Source of the DNA: a virus
IMG/VR virus record: IMGVR_UViG_3300025168_000212
Coordinates: 1-39,887 of that record
Length of the DNA stretch: 39,887 nucleotides
Reading direction: 5' to 3' (one strand)
In this document: in pieces, positions 24,167 to 31,683 of the stretch
How positions within the stretch are numbered: the first letter of the stretch is position 1
Layout: every line of letters starts with the position of its first letter
Notes under the pieces: generated by a model
What the model saw: the letters and a program-made list of their open reading frames with translations, nothing else
Database searches by the model: none
Told to the model about the DNA's origin: nothing
Program-made: the position numbers and the translations under genes

Positions 24167-24196
24167 TTGACACCAACGATTGAGTAGTTAGATAAT
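24167..24196 (+). promoter_or_regulatory. Sigma70-like promoter for the 24.3-kb cluster
   Basis: TTGACA (24167-24172), an 18-base spacer and GATAAT (24191-24196). It would drive the coupled small-gene cluster starting at 24274, with a leader of about 70 bases ending in AAAGAGAGAAACACC before the ATG. Confidence 0.6.
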
Positions 24197-24273
24197 GGTG
24201 GTAGGCACAGAGACTTATAACCCCCAAAAACACAAGATGTAGTGGAAACTATAAAAGCAAAGAGAGAAACACC

Positions 24274-24948
24274 ATGAGAAAACCAACACAAATCTACATC
24301 GACGACGGTGGCAAGGTCCACGTTTCCTACCCATGCGACTCATGCAGTGAGTGGGTCAACACAGAAGACTTCTGCGGGTATGGCGAGGACTACCTTTGCT
24401 GTGACTGCTTCGTCCCTGCGACCTTACCCGAGGATGACGAGGTGTGCCGAAAGATGGAAGCACGCGAGAAACTTGAAGAGATGTACATCCACGACTGGCT
24501 GATTATGCTCGTGGACTTCGACTGGACGCGAGACGTAAGAGTCGCCATCCACAAGGACGTGATCAATCCAGAACACTCCTGTGACGTGGATCACTCATCA
24601 CCGGACCCTGAAGATGACATCTCTCGGTTTGGTCCAGGCACCTGTGCCATGTCAATGCAAGAGATTAACGCTCTTCACCATGACGTGAACTCGGTATATT
24701 GCTTGGTCGATAGCGGAGTCATCGACGGCAAGAAGGCACACCTGATCTTCCAAGCACCTGACTTGCTGACTCAACCGAAGCTAATGGTTGAGTTGATGGA
24801 ATCGTTGGGCGAGTGCCTGCACGCTATCAAGATCATCCTTCGCAAAGATGGAAGTGATGAAGGATTTGATTTTCTCGACTTCATGCGTGGTGCTGCCAAG
24901 GTTGCCGAAGATAGGCTTGAAACTGCCGAACGACAAGGAGGTGAGTGA
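24274..24948 (+). CDS. Unrecognised protein (224 aa) with an N-terminal zinc-finger-like Cys cluster
   Basis: Residues 21-45 contain CDSC, then C34, then CCDC, a plausible zinc-binding knuckle. The rest is acidic and helical. The gene opens a cluster of overlapping small genes and ends with GGE-stop, a junction reused by its neighbours. The leader before the ATG matches that of the helicase gene at 28721. No function is known; regulation of host or phage gene expression is possible. Confidence 0.7.
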   Translation: MRKPTQIYIDDGGKVHVSYPCDSCSEWVNTEDFCGYGEDYLCCDCFVPATLPEDDEVCRKMEAREKLEEMYIHDWLIMLVDFDWTRDVRVAIHKDVINPEHSCDVDHSSPDPEDDISRFGPGTCAMSMQEINALHHDVNSVYCLVDSGVIDGKKAHLIFQAPDLLTQPKLMVELMESLGECLHAIKIILRKDGSDEGFDFLDFMRGAAKVAEDRLETAERQGGE

Positions 24949-25319
24949 TGCTTATCTATGTACTGGACGACGGAGAGACCTGGACACTAAGCGAGCCGAC
25001 CGCTGTGGCAATCACGCCAGAGCAACTGACCCGCATCGAAGGTGGAGAGAAGTTCTACCATGTCGTACCTGACTGGGACGAAAGGCCCGAGCCAACGTGC
25101 AACTGTGTGAAGTGTACGACTGCGAGGACTGCATCGAGGAAGATTGTCGAGGCCCAGAACAAAATGGAACCCAACGACTATGCGCTATGCGTTCACTGTG
25201 GCGCGTCACATCATATAGACGATGACCACCAGTGCGAAGAATGCGAAGAAGATGACTTCTTCATCAACGCGGGCATCGCTGCTCGGGAATCATTGAAAGC
25301 AAAGAGAGGTGAGGAATGA
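24948..25319 (+). CDS. Unrecognised zinc-ribbon protein (123 aa)
   Basis: The ATG overlaps the previous stop (TGATG) with GGAGGTGAG just upstream. The product has a beta-rich start (MLIYVLDDGETWTLSEP) and two cysteine pairs: C-N-C-V-K-C near 50-55, and CVHC with CEEC near 81-98, the latter spaced like a zinc ribbon with His residues between. The family is unknown. Confidence 0.65.
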   Translation: MLIYVLDDGETWTLSEPTAVAITPEQLTRIEGGEKFYHVVPDWDERPEPTCNCVKCTTARTASRKIVEAQNKMEPNDYALCVHCGASHHIDDDHQCEECEEDDFFINAGIAARESLKAKRGEE

Positions 25320-25549
25320 ATATGGATAAACTGGATAAAATACAAATCGACCCAAACAAAGCCAAGGATCTTTGGTACGCATTGTTCGGCTTATGCCATG
25401 CAGTTGAGCACTTTGGTCACACTGATGAGGTCAACACGCTCATCGACAAGACCACAGAGATGGGAGCTCAGGAGTTTGCTCGCAAGATCATATTCGAATC
25501 AATCGTCGATGAGGGTGAATCGCCTGACGATGGCGAGTGCGAAGAGTAA
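25316..25549 (+). CDS. Unrecognised small protein (77 aa)
   Basis: It overlaps the preceding gene by 4 bases (ATGA). The product is helical and acidic, with a central hydrophobic segment (AKDLWYALFGLCHAVEHFGH). It is the last gene before the promoter at 25579. No motif is recognised. Confidence 0.65.
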   Translation: MNMDKLDKIQIDPNKAKDLWYALFGLCHAVEHFGHTDEVNTLIDKTTEMGAQEFARKIIFESIVDEGESPDDGECEE

Positions 25550-25578
25550 TGGAACACGATGAAGCGCTGGATAACGCC

Positions 25579-25607
25579 TTGACCTATTATCGTTAATCAC
25601 TTAGACT
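25579..25607 (+). promoter_or_regulatory. Sigma70-like promoter for the 25.6-kb genes
   Basis: TTGACC (25579-25584), a 17-base spacer containing GTTAAT, and TAGACT (25602-25607), followed by ACAGTACACCAAACACAGAGG and the ATG at 25635. The arrangement matches those at 21515 and 32812. Confidence 0.6.
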
Positions 25608-25634
25608 ACAGTACACCAAACACAGAGGATTACT

Positions 25635-26024
25635 ATGCCAATACGGACACTGGTGCTGCCACCTGAGATCGCCTTCACGGTCGATTGCGGTGGAGAAACA
25701 ATACCTATTTACCACTGCTATGAAGATGATGTCTTTGATGAACGCTGCGAGTACGTGTACACAGCAGACATCAAAGAGGGGATCAGGAATGGCGACACTG
25801 ATGCGTCATCGAGAAATAACTACTGGATAGACATAAGAGAAGTGTATGACATGGTTGAGCACTTGCTATCAGACTTTGAAAAAGAGCGTGTTGAGTTGTC
25901 ATTGTACTGGACCCCAAAGACTCATTCTTTAGTTTTGAGTCTTGCCATACAGAATGGTCTTGTTTCGTTTGATGACGAGGGACGGGTAACCATCCATGAA
26001 ATAAAGGAGGTATCCAATGGTTGA
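25635..26024 (+). CDS. Unrecognised protein (129 aa)
   Basis: The first half is beta-rich (IPIYHCYEDDVFDERCEYVYTADI) and the second half has a helix (VYDMVEHLLSDFEKERVELS) and a short winged segment (LVSFDDEGRVTIHEIKEV). It starts a coupled series after its own promoter. No family is recognised. Confidence 0.65.
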   Translation: MPIRTLVLPPEIAFTVDCGGETIPIYHCYEDDVFDERCEYVYTADIKEGIRNGDTDASSRNNYWIDIREVYDMVEHLLSDFEKERVELSLYWTPKTHSLVLSLAIQNGLVSFDDEGRVTIHEIKEVSNG

Positions 26025-26211
26025 TTTGTGGACACAGTTTCTTGAGTATGTAGACCAGAAAGACATACCGATGGCAGACGGTGACTGGTGCGAAGAGGCG
26101 CTGTCCTTTGCCGGTGGCAACATTACGGTTGCTTGCGCTCTGTTGAGCATGGTGAAGACAAGCAAGGCTGTTGACTCTCTGGTCAAGAGTTCTGTGCCTG
26201 GGGAGGCGTGA
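26017..26211 (+). CDS. Unrecognised small helical protein (64 aa)
   Basis: It overlaps the previous gene by 8 bases and has AAGGAGG before its ATG. Residues 20-55 form a helix-rich core (EEALSFAGGNITVACALLSMVK) that recalls a small helical bundle. Its stop overlaps the next start. No function is assigned. Confidence 0.6.
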   Translation: MVDLWTQFLEYVDQKDIPMADGDWCEEALSFAGGNITVACALLSMVKTSKAVDSLVKSSVPGEA

Positions 26212-26435
26212 TGCGACAAGTCACTAAAACATTCGAGCAGCAACTGGACGAACGCGAAGAAGCTAACCAACGGTTTGCTTTGGGCGACGATGGCTACCGC
26301 TTGTACAAGTCTGCACCTGACTTGTTGGATGCGTTGAAGTCCTTGCTTGCTGCATTCGACTCTGACTTCCATGACTTGGTGCTTGCAAAGATGAAAGCTC
26401 AAGCTGCCATCGCCAAGGCCAAAGGGGGTGAGTGA
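26211..26435 (+). CDS. Small phage protein with a YKSAPDLLDAL motif (74 aa)
   Basis: The ATG lies in a TGATG overlap. The segment LYKSAPDLLDALKSLLAAF with a C-terminal AAIAKAKGG closely resembles short proteins found in many phages and prophages ('AAPDLLEAL...AAIAKA'), all without known function. It ends with the GGE-stop junction used repeatedly in this cluster. Confidence 0.7.
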   Translation: MRQVTKTFEQQLDEREEANQRFALGDDGYRLYKSAPDLLDALKSLLAAFDSDFHDLVLAKMKAQAAIAKAKGGE

Positions 26436-26611
26436 TGCTCGGACCAGATTGGGAACGTGAGGTCGAGTACGAACCGGGCAAGGCCCATCGGTTCACAGAT
26501 ATGTGGGACCGCTGGTGTACTGAGTGTGCAGCGTCGAACGCTTCTATGCCCATAGATGAATACATTCGACGCGAGAAAAACGGATGGCCCGAAGACGAAG
26601 GAGGTGAGTGA
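26435..26611 (+). CDS. Unrecognised small protein (58 aa)
   Basis: It starts at an ATG in a TGATG overlap preceded by GGGGGTGAG. The product begins MLGPDWEREVEYEPGKAHRF, contains a Trp/Cys segment (MWDRWCTECAAS) and ends EDEGGE-stop; the stop overlaps the next start. Its intact frame and the same coupling sequence on both sides support a real gene. No function is assigned. Confidence 0.6.
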   Translation: MLGPDWEREVEYEPGKAHRFTDMWDRWCTECAASNASMPIDEYIRREKNGWPEDEGGE

Positions 26612-27093
26612 TGAACATATTTATATTAGATGAAAACCCGGTTCGTGCTGCCCGTATGCAGTGTGACCGGCATGTAGTCAAGATGACCCTTGAGACCGCT
26701 CAGATGCTATCTACAGTTATCAATGAGTTGGGTGGCCAGTCCCCTTACAAGACTGCCCATGTAAACCATCCATGCTCCGTATGGGCTCGGCAATCTGTCG
26801 AAAACTTCCGATGGCTGTACCGACACGGCATGGCTCTATCGCTTGAGTACACCAAGAGATATGGAAAGATACACAAGTCCGAGGCCGTCATACGGCAGAG
26901 CCTCGACGCCTTGCCAACTGTTTCAATGACATCCGGCGAGCGTACACCTTTTCCATTGTGTATGCCTGACAAGTACAAGAGTGACGATGCCGTTGAGTCT
27001 TACCGTAGATTCTACATAGGTGAGAAGTCACGGTTTGCCCAGTGGAACAAAACAACAGCGCCTCCTGCATGGTGGTCACAGGGAGTTGAGTGA
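26611..27093 (+). CDS. Conserved phage protein of the NIFxLDxNPxxAA...CDxHVVKM type (160 aa)
   Basis: I recognise the opening (MNIFILDENPVRAARMQCD followed by RHVVKMTLETAQMLST) and the central NHPCSVWARQS ... NFRWLY as a family common in cyanophages and other aquatic phages. Invariant-looking residues are Asp7, Cys19, Asp20, His22, His53, Cys55 and Trp58. The Cys/His/Asp pattern suggests metal binding or catalysis. I know of no demonstrated function. The ATG sits in a TGATG overlap after GGAGGTGAG. Confidence 0.75.
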   Translation: MNIFILDENPVRAARMQCDRHVVKMTLETAQMLSTVINELGGQSPYKTAHVNHPCSVWARQSVENFRWLYRHGMALSLEYTKRYGKIHKSEAVIRQSLDALPTVSMTSGERTPFPLCMPDKYKSDDAVESYRRFYIGEKSRFAQWNKTTAPPAWWSQGVE

Positions 27094-27497
27094 TGACCTG
27101 GACTGACATCATGCCATCGCTGGCACAGTTGGACGTTGTGATCGGTACTCCGGTTCGCATCCGTCCAGGGCATGAGCCCGCCGGTTGGGTGAGTAAGAAC
27201 AACCAGACCCTCACGGTTCGTCCGTGGGGTGATGAGCATCCGACTCACTGCATGATCATCGACAACACAGGTACGAGCATGCCGGTGACATGGAAGTGCT
27301 TGACCGTGGACCTTGATCATCCACTGGGGTTCGCTGCAGGATTGATTTTGCTCAATAGGATTCATCCATCTAATAATGGATTTAGTACACTAACCAGGCT
27401 GCGAAATGCTTGGTTGTTTCAAACCAACGATGAGGACAAGCGCATGCTCGCTGCGTCATTGGTCAAACACTTGAACACTACACACAGGGAGGTGTGA
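27093..27497 (+). CDS. Unrecognised protein (134 aa)
   Basis: The ATG lies in a TGATG overlap. The first half has a beta-barrel-like pattern (VIGTPVRIRPGHEPAGWVSK, TLTVRPWGDE, MPVTWKCLTVDL) and the second a helical pair (FSTLTRLRNAWLFQTNDEDK). No family is recognised. Confidence 0.6.
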   Translation: MTWTDIMPSLAQLDVVIGTPVRIRPGHEPAGWVSKNNQTLTVRPWGDEHPTHCMIIDNTGTSMPVTWKCLTVDLDHPLGFAAGLILLNRIHPSNNGFSTLTRLRNAWLFQTNDEDKRMLAASLVKHLNTTHREV

Positions 27498-27498
27498 C

Positions 27499-28590
27499 AT
27501 GCCGAATAATAATACGGCAAAAATCAAGATGGCGATGGGACTACGTAGTGTATTCCTTGCAGCCAAACTGGATAAGAATCTCGTTGGGAGGTTCTCACAT
27601 ATGTCGGGTCAGTTCTTACTGGACCGAGATGGTACACAAGCGACGAAGCGAGCTCTCGCTGATGTCATGGTCTACATGGCAGGCAAGTATGAGAAGTTGT
27701 TGAGTGCGGAAGAGATAGAGATGGGTCTACTGGCAGCGTCCCATGAGTACGGTGAACTGGAGAGCCAGAATATTGACGAGGTTCCAGAGCCACAATCACA
27801 AGTTGAGCCAACTTCGTTTCTGGATGATGAGCCAGAGGAAGAGGCTGTTGTCACGATGGAGTCTAACGATACAGAAGATGACTTCTTTACTGAGGACTTT
27901 GAATCTAAGTCTCCGCCTAAACCGCAACGTCGTGGGCGACCTGGGGTCAAGCCAAACGATGTGATGATCAATGCGATGCTCAACTCGGATGATTGCCTGA
28001 CTCCTGAAGACGTTGGCATCTCAACATTAGACGTTGCGTTGAGGTACTACAACTTCATTGAAAACGAGTTGGCAGTGCCAGAGTCTGATGATCATGTAAG
28101 TCACAAGGTAAAGCTTGCGATTGGTTCTACGATGAAGGCCCTTGGTTGGAAGAAGCGCATGCGTTCAGGCAAGTGGGGTTGGCACCCGACTGACGACTTC
28201 TCCTTTGGAGATACGCATGCACCACTCATTGATCCTGACGATGTTGTTCTTCGCAAGCGTGACCAGTTGGTGTTGGACCCGGAAGAAGAAGAGCCGGAAG
28301 ACATTACTCAAGGTCTTCCACGTCTATCCAAAGCGATTGAAAAAGACGTGAAGGATGAACTTGCTTTTCCGAATACGTCTGATGGGTTCACAGACGGCTT
28401 GCCAGAGAGAAAGGAAGCGTCTGTGAAGTTTGTTGATCACAGTGAGGGAACGGAAGATGTTGTCGTAAAAGAGCTCGTCTATGACAAGACGATGACTTTC
28501 TTTGAAGATGAAGACGGACACAAGAGGATGCTTGAGTGGGATGCGGAAGAAGAGATTTGGACGTACCACGTCGATAAGGAAGCGATTTAG
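27499..28590 (+). CDS. Unrecognised acidic protein (363 aa) with an AT-hook-like motif
   Basis: The N-terminal 85 residues form a helical domain (LRSVFLAAKLDKNLVGRF). An acidic linker (about 90-135) is followed by QRRGRPGVKP (about 143-152), whose RGRP core resembles an AT-hook, then a compact domain ending GWKKRMRSGKWGWHP (about 215-230) and a long acidic C-terminus. The middle part may bind DNA as a winged-helix-like domain. It lies just upstream of the helicase. No specific function is assigned. Confidence 0.7.
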   Translation: MPNNNTAKIKMAMGLRSVFLAAKLDKNLVGRFSHMSGQFLLDRDGTQATKRALADVMVYMAGKYEKLLSAEEIEMGLLAASHEYGELESQNIDEVPEPQSQVEPTSFLDDEPEEEAVVTMESNDTEDDFFTEDFESKSPPKPQRRGRPGVKPNDVMINAMLNSDDCLTPEDVGISTLDVALRYYNFIENELAVPESDDHVSHKVKLAIGSTMKALGWKKRMRSGKWGWHPTDDFSFGDTHAPLIDPDDVVLRKRDQLVLDPEEEEPEDITQGLPRLSKAIEKDVKDELAFPNTSDGFTDGLPERKEASVKFVDHSEGTEDVVVKELVYDKTMTFFEDEDGHKRMLEWDAEEEIWTYHVDKEAI

Positions 28591-28640
28591 ACTATAGGGG
28601 CCAAGCCTGGTCCCTCCTGTAGCCGAGCAGGGAGGCATGT
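28591..28640 (+). other. Two hairpins without a T tract after the 363-aa gene
   Basis: GGGGCCA pairs with TGGTCCC (about 28597-28613, one G-T pair), and CCTCC with GGAGG a little further on (about 28614-28635). No U-run follows, so these are more likely RNA stability or processing structures than intrinsic terminators. Confidence 0.5.
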
Positions 28641-28720
28641 CGGTAGTTGAATAGATGCCTCACTCACACCACAACAATGTTACTCTACATTTAGAGAACA
28701 GAACCACAGAGAGAAACACC

Positions 28721-30154
28721 ATGCCAGACAACCGATGCGTGACGAGCGGCGGATATTACATACCGATCAATAGCCCAGCATTCGATTCTATTAAACAGAG
28801 ATACAAGTGCAAGAACCCGGCGTTTGTTCAGGCTCACGCTCTACACGCCAAGGGTAAGTATGTTTCGATTCCTGATGAGCATGTCTACGCATGCCAGACG
28901 ATCCCTCTGTGGCATCAGTGGGGCGGAGGTCTGATGATTCCACGGGGGATCAACCTGAGTGAGTACGGACTAAAGCACATTGACAAGAAATCATTTCCAC
29001 CATTGAGGACTGGCGATGAGCGTCTGAAGTTCAATGGAGACATTGACTTGAGGGATTACCAGGCAGAGGGTGTGGATGCTTTGGTTGAGCATGGAGAAGG
29101 GGTGATCGTTGCCCCATGCGGCGCCGGTAAGACCATGATGGGCATTGGCGCCATGCTTCGGTACAAGACTCGTACTGTGATCTTGCTGCACACCAAAGAC
29201 TTGGCAGAGCAGTGGAAGTCACGCATTCAATCTCAGGTCGTCACGTACACTGGTGGTGTTCCTAAAGTAACAATGTATGGAGGGTCTAAGAAAGACGATA
29301 CGGGTCAGATAGTGATTGCCACGTTCCAAACGCTTGCTAAGATGCGCTTCGATGATTTGCTGGAGTTTGGTAAGCAGTTCGGTGTATGCATCGTTGACGA
29401 GGCTCACCATGTACCAGCCGCGACATTCAGTGCAGTGATGATGGCCATGCCTGCAAAGATAAGGCTTGCACTGACGGCCACACCAGATCGTCCTGATGGT
29501 TTGAGCGACATTTTGTATTGGCACTTTGGCGATACCCTGAAGAGGATTACCACCCCTGAGTTGATAGAGAGGGGAAGTGTTTTGGCTCCTGTGGTCGAGT
29601 TCACTCCGACGTACTGGAAGCCAAGCAAGAAGCAGGACTGGATGAAGATGATCAACGAGATGTGTTCTGACAATGGACGCAACGAACAGATACTGAGCAT
29701 GGTTGAGAGTATGGTTAGTCAGGGGCGCCAGGTCTTGGTGTTGTCTGGTCGCGTTCAACACTGCGTAGACATGGCAGAGGAAACAGCAAACCGTGGTATC
29801 AGTGCGGCTACCTTGGTCGGAAAGATGACGAAGAAGCAGAGGGCAGAAGTGCTTGAGCTCGCTGATAGTCGTGAGATCAAAGCGTTGTTTGCTACGACTG
29901 TAGCCGATGAGGGTCTTGACCTACCGGGTCTCGACACGTTGATACTGACTACTCCGACCAAGTCTATGGGTCGTATTCAACAGCGCATCGGTCGAATCAT
30001 GCGGAGAGCGGACAATAAGAAAGAACCGATTGTTATTGATTTGGTAGACGCTGCATCAGCCCTGTATCACATGCACAATAAACGTTCTCGTTTCTACAGT
30101 GGCATGGGTTGCAAGGTTAAGACTATCGCGGAGGTTGCGGGCTATGATGTGTAG
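28721..30154 (+). CDS. SF2 DNA helicase of the UvsW/XPB type
   Basis: The 477-residue protein starts at 28721 after a GAGAGAAACACC leader. Helicase motifs in order: a Q-like RDYQ (111-114), Walker A PCGAGKT (132-138), DEAH (226-229), TATP (252-255) and motif VI QRIGRIMRR (421-429). The overall shape matches phage T4 UvsW-like and archaeal or eukaryotic XPB-like helicases that remodel branched DNA. With RecT, YqaJ and RusA it makes a complete recombination set. A frame extending to 28655 gives a His/Asn-rich leader and is not favoured. Confidence 0.92.
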   Translation: MPDNRCVTSGGYYIPINSPAFDSIKQRYKCKNPAFVQAHALHAKGKYVSIPDEHVYACQTIPLWHQWGGGLMIPRGINLSEYGLKHIDKKSFPPLRTGDERLKFNGDIDLRDYQAEGVDALVEHGEGVIVAPCGAGKTMMGIGAMLRYKTRTVILLHTKDLAEQWKSRIQSQVVTYTGGVPKVTMYGGSKKDDTGQIVIATFQTLAKMRFDDLLEFGKQFGVCIVDEAHHVPAATFSAVMMAMPAKIRLALTATPDRPDGLSDILYWHFGDTLKRITTPELIERGSVLAPVVEFTPTYWKPSKKQDWMKMINEMCSDNGRNEQILSMVESMVSQGRQVLVLSGRVQHCVDMAEETANRGISAATLVGKMTKKQRAEVLELADSREIKALFATTVADEGLDLPGLDTLILTTPTKSMGRIQQRIGRIMRRADNKKEPIVIDLVDAASALYHMHNKRSRFYSGMGCKVKTIAEVAGYDV

Positions 30155-30404
30155 TCGGTGTGGACATAAGACAATGGTGGTAGGGACAAGGAGTCCATCG
30201 AAACCCGGTAAGGGTGCAGAAGTTAAGAAGGCTTCAAAGATAGTGGATTGGTACACTTCGGATTTCACTGTGCGTTTACGCAAGTGTACAGGCTGTAAAG
30301 ACACATTCCTAACAGCAGAACTATTGCTGGATGACGTTCATGCGATGATCGAGGAATCAGCCGTTGGCCACGCGCCAACTGATCTGCTGCAGGGTAAGAA
30401 ATGA
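30144..30404 (+). CDS. NrdR-like zinc-ribbon protein without an ATP-cone (86 aa)
   Basis: The N-terminal MMCSRCGHKTMVVGTRSPS followed by VRLRKCTGCKDTFLTAELLLDDV matches the zinc-ribbon of the ribonucleotide reductase repressor NrdR (C-x2-C ... RR-x-C-x2-C-x3-F-x-T-x-E). The ATP-cone domain of full NrdR is missing, and no reductase gene is in the window. The ATG at 30144 has GGAGG 9 bases upstream and overlaps the helicase stop. It may act as a DNA-binding regulator. Confidence 0.7.
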   Translation: MMCSRCGHKTMVVGTRSPSKPGKGAEVKKASKIVDWYTSDFTVRLRKCTGCKDTFLTAELLLDDVHAMIEESAVGHAPTDLLQGKK

Positions 30405-30431
30405 GAATCAAATTTCAACAGAGAAAAGAAG

Positions 30432-30463
30432 AGGTCTTCAAATCGGAAGATCTCGATCTTTTT
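30432..30463 (+). terminator. Possible attenuator before ssb
   Basis: AGGTCTTC (30432-30439) pairs with GAAGATCT (30446-30453), one G-T pair, and is followed after four bases by CTTTTT. The stem is AT-rich and the U-run is displaced, so any terminator would be weak. It would uncouple ssb from the helicase unit. Confidence 0.35.
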
Positions 30464-30483
30464 CAATCAACAGAGGAGCAATC

Positions 30484-30876
30484 ATGAATTGTGTCATCAT
30501 CAGTGGGAACCTGGGGCGAAAGCCCGAGATACGTAAAGCAAACAGTGGTACTGAAGTATGCAACTTTAGCATCGCCACAAACGATAAAACGAAGAAAGGA
30601 GATGAGTGGGTAGACGATACACAGTGGCACAACATTGTAGTCTTCGGTAAGCAGGCCGAGAACTGCGAGAAATACCTCGACAAAGGATCTAAGGTGCTTG
30701 TTGAGGGTAAGATCCGCACACGCTCTTGGGAGGACAAGGAAGGCAAACCTCGCAAGACTACGGAGATCATTGCCAAAAACGTTGAGTTCTTAAACAAGGT
30801 AGAGAGTGGAGCAAGCCAACAGCAATCTCGCCCTGCTGCGAATACCGACTACGGTAACGAAGATATCCCGTTTTAA
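30484..30876 (+). CDS. ssb: Single-stranded DNA-binding protein
   Basis: This 130-residue OB-fold protein opens MNCVIISGNLGRKPEIR and contains FSIATND, WVDDTQWHNIVVFGKQAENC and KVLVEGKIRTRSW, the canonical bacterial SSB pattern. The C-terminus is a Ser/Gln/Pro-rich tail ending NEDIPF, the acidic tip that recruits partner proteins. The ATG at 30484 has AGAGGAG 6 bases upstream. It coats single-stranded DNA for the primase/helicase and RecT genes nearby. Confidence 0.97.
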   Translation: MNCVIISGNLGRKPEIRKANSGTEVCNFSIATNDKTKKGDEWVDDTQWHNIVVFGKQAENCEKYLDKGSKVLVEGKIRTRSWEDKEGKPRKTTEIIAKNVEFLNKVESGASQQQSRPAANTDYGNEDIPF

Positions 30877-30890
30877 GCATTGAATAAGGT

Positions 30891-30963
30891 TGGGGTGTAG
30901 TTCAATTGGCAGAACGCCTGGTTGTTACCCAGGAGGTTGGTGGTTCGAGTCCATTCGCCCCAG
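30891..30963 (+). tRNA. tRNA-Asn (anticodon GTT)
   Basis: A full cloverleaf folds: acceptor TGGGGTG with CGCCCCA, D stem GTTC/GAAC, anticodon stem CCTGG/CCAGG with loop TTGTTAC, T stem GGTGG/CCATT (two G-T pairs) with TTCGAGT loop, discriminator G. It has 73 bases and no encoded CCA. It lies 14 bases after ssb and ends 2 bases before the stop of a convergent gene. Confidence 0.95.
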
Positions 30964-30965
30964 TT

Positions 30966-31271
30966 TTACCTCAAGGCATCAATCTTGAGCTTGAGGATTT
31001 CATTTTCGCGTTTCACGTATCCGACTTCGACTTTTAGCCCCGCGACTTCGGTCATCAACTCAATAATCTGTTCAAGGTGTTCGTCCCGTTCCTGCTCCAA
31101 TCTCTCGACTCTCTTAATGAGATCATCGCGATACAGGGCTTGCTCGGCCTTCTCTTCCTGTTTTACCTCTCTTTTCTGCCTCGATAAAAACTCATAGAAC
31201 TTAAACGCACCCGCACTGAACACGCCTGTAACGGCGGCTACGATTGCGGCAGTGGCGGTCGGTTTATCCAC
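30966..31271 (-). CDS. Membrane-anchored coiled-coil protein, possible spanin-like or holin-associated
   Basis: This 101-residue protein starts at a GTG with AAGGA 6 bases upstream. Residues 5-25 form one hydrophobic segment (ATAAIVAAVTGVFSAGAFKF) followed by a long charged coiled coil (residues 33-100). A signal-anchor plus periplasmic coiled coil is the layout of an inner-membrane spanin. It is encoded on the late strand, overlapping a multi-pass membrane gene by 8 bases, so the pair could be a lysis cassette. No endolysin is visible nearby, so this stays an inference. Confidence 0.65.
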   Translation of the reverse strand: MDKPTATAAIVAAVTGVFSAGAFKFYEFLSRQKREVKQEEKAEQALYRDDLIKRVERLEQERDEHLEQIIELMTEVAGLKVEVGYVKRENEILKLKIDALR

Positions 31272-31683
31272 GAAGATCCTTATGCATTACTTCCACACGC
31301 ATTTTAACGTATATCCAAACCCACAGGCTAAAGTAGACTGCGGTTACTATAAGACTTCGGCCAACGTCACCGAAGGCAAACTCAGGGTCAGCCATCACGC
31401 TCAGGACGAACTTGGTGGTGGAGAAGACGTACAGCATCAGATACACGCCCACGAAGCGGGCGCAGGACCGGATGTTGGGCAGACTGAACAGCATACCCAA
31501 GGCAACAACAAAGTACAGTGCGTACTGAAAGTAGGCCCACTCGTTGCCCCCGTCCACGGCTTCACCATAGCTCATCCAAAGTACGCGATTGTTGGCCAGG
31601 TCAGAGATGTTCCAGAACAGCAGAAGGGGTCCATAGTCGTGGTAGACCAGGATGTCCTTGTAGGCTTTGAAGAAGCTTTTCAT
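31264..31683 (-). CDS. Multi-pass membrane protein
   Basis: The 139-residue product (start MKSFFKAYKD at 31683; a GTG at 31698 is an alternative) has about three hydrophobic helices: AYFQYALYFVVALGMLF, FVGVYLMLYVFSTTKFVL and GRSLIVTAVYFSLWVWIY. It is rich in aromatics. Paired with the coiled-coil membrane protein downstream, it could be a holin, but its length and aromatic content are also compatible with a superinfection or transport function. The rightward promoter at 31658-31686 overlaps its 5-prime end. Confidence 0.65.
   Translation of the reverse strand: MKSFFKAYKDILVYHDYGPLLLFWNISDLANNRVLWMSYGEAVDGGNEWAYFQYALYFVVALGMLFSLPNIRSCARFVGVYLMLYVFSTTKFVLSVMADPEFAFGDVGRSLIVTAVYFSLWVWIYVKMRVEVMHKDLRG

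Larger units (their letters stand above)
23898..24273 (+). promoter_or_regulatory. 376-base control region before the 24.3-kb gene cluster
   Basis: No gene is seen. The left part is pyrimidine-rich (C-runs at 23934-23955, then T/C/A-rich to about 24020). It contains two GGACA half-sites 9 bases apart (24038, 24047), then the GGACA-N5-TGTCC palindrome at 24129 and a promoter at 24167. A polypyrimidine AT-rich stretch next to operator-like sites makes this a second candidate for a replication or regulatory locus. Confidence 0.5.

Noticed and set aside
25549-25596. 15-codon frame MEHDEALDNALTYYR
   Set aside because: It is coupled by TAATG but overlaps the -35 box of a good promoter and is too short to support as a gene.
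28655-28720. Upstream start for the SF2 helicase
   Set aside because: The extra 22 codons are His/Asn/Thr-rich and lie in the untranslated leader; the ATG at 28721 follows the common early leader.
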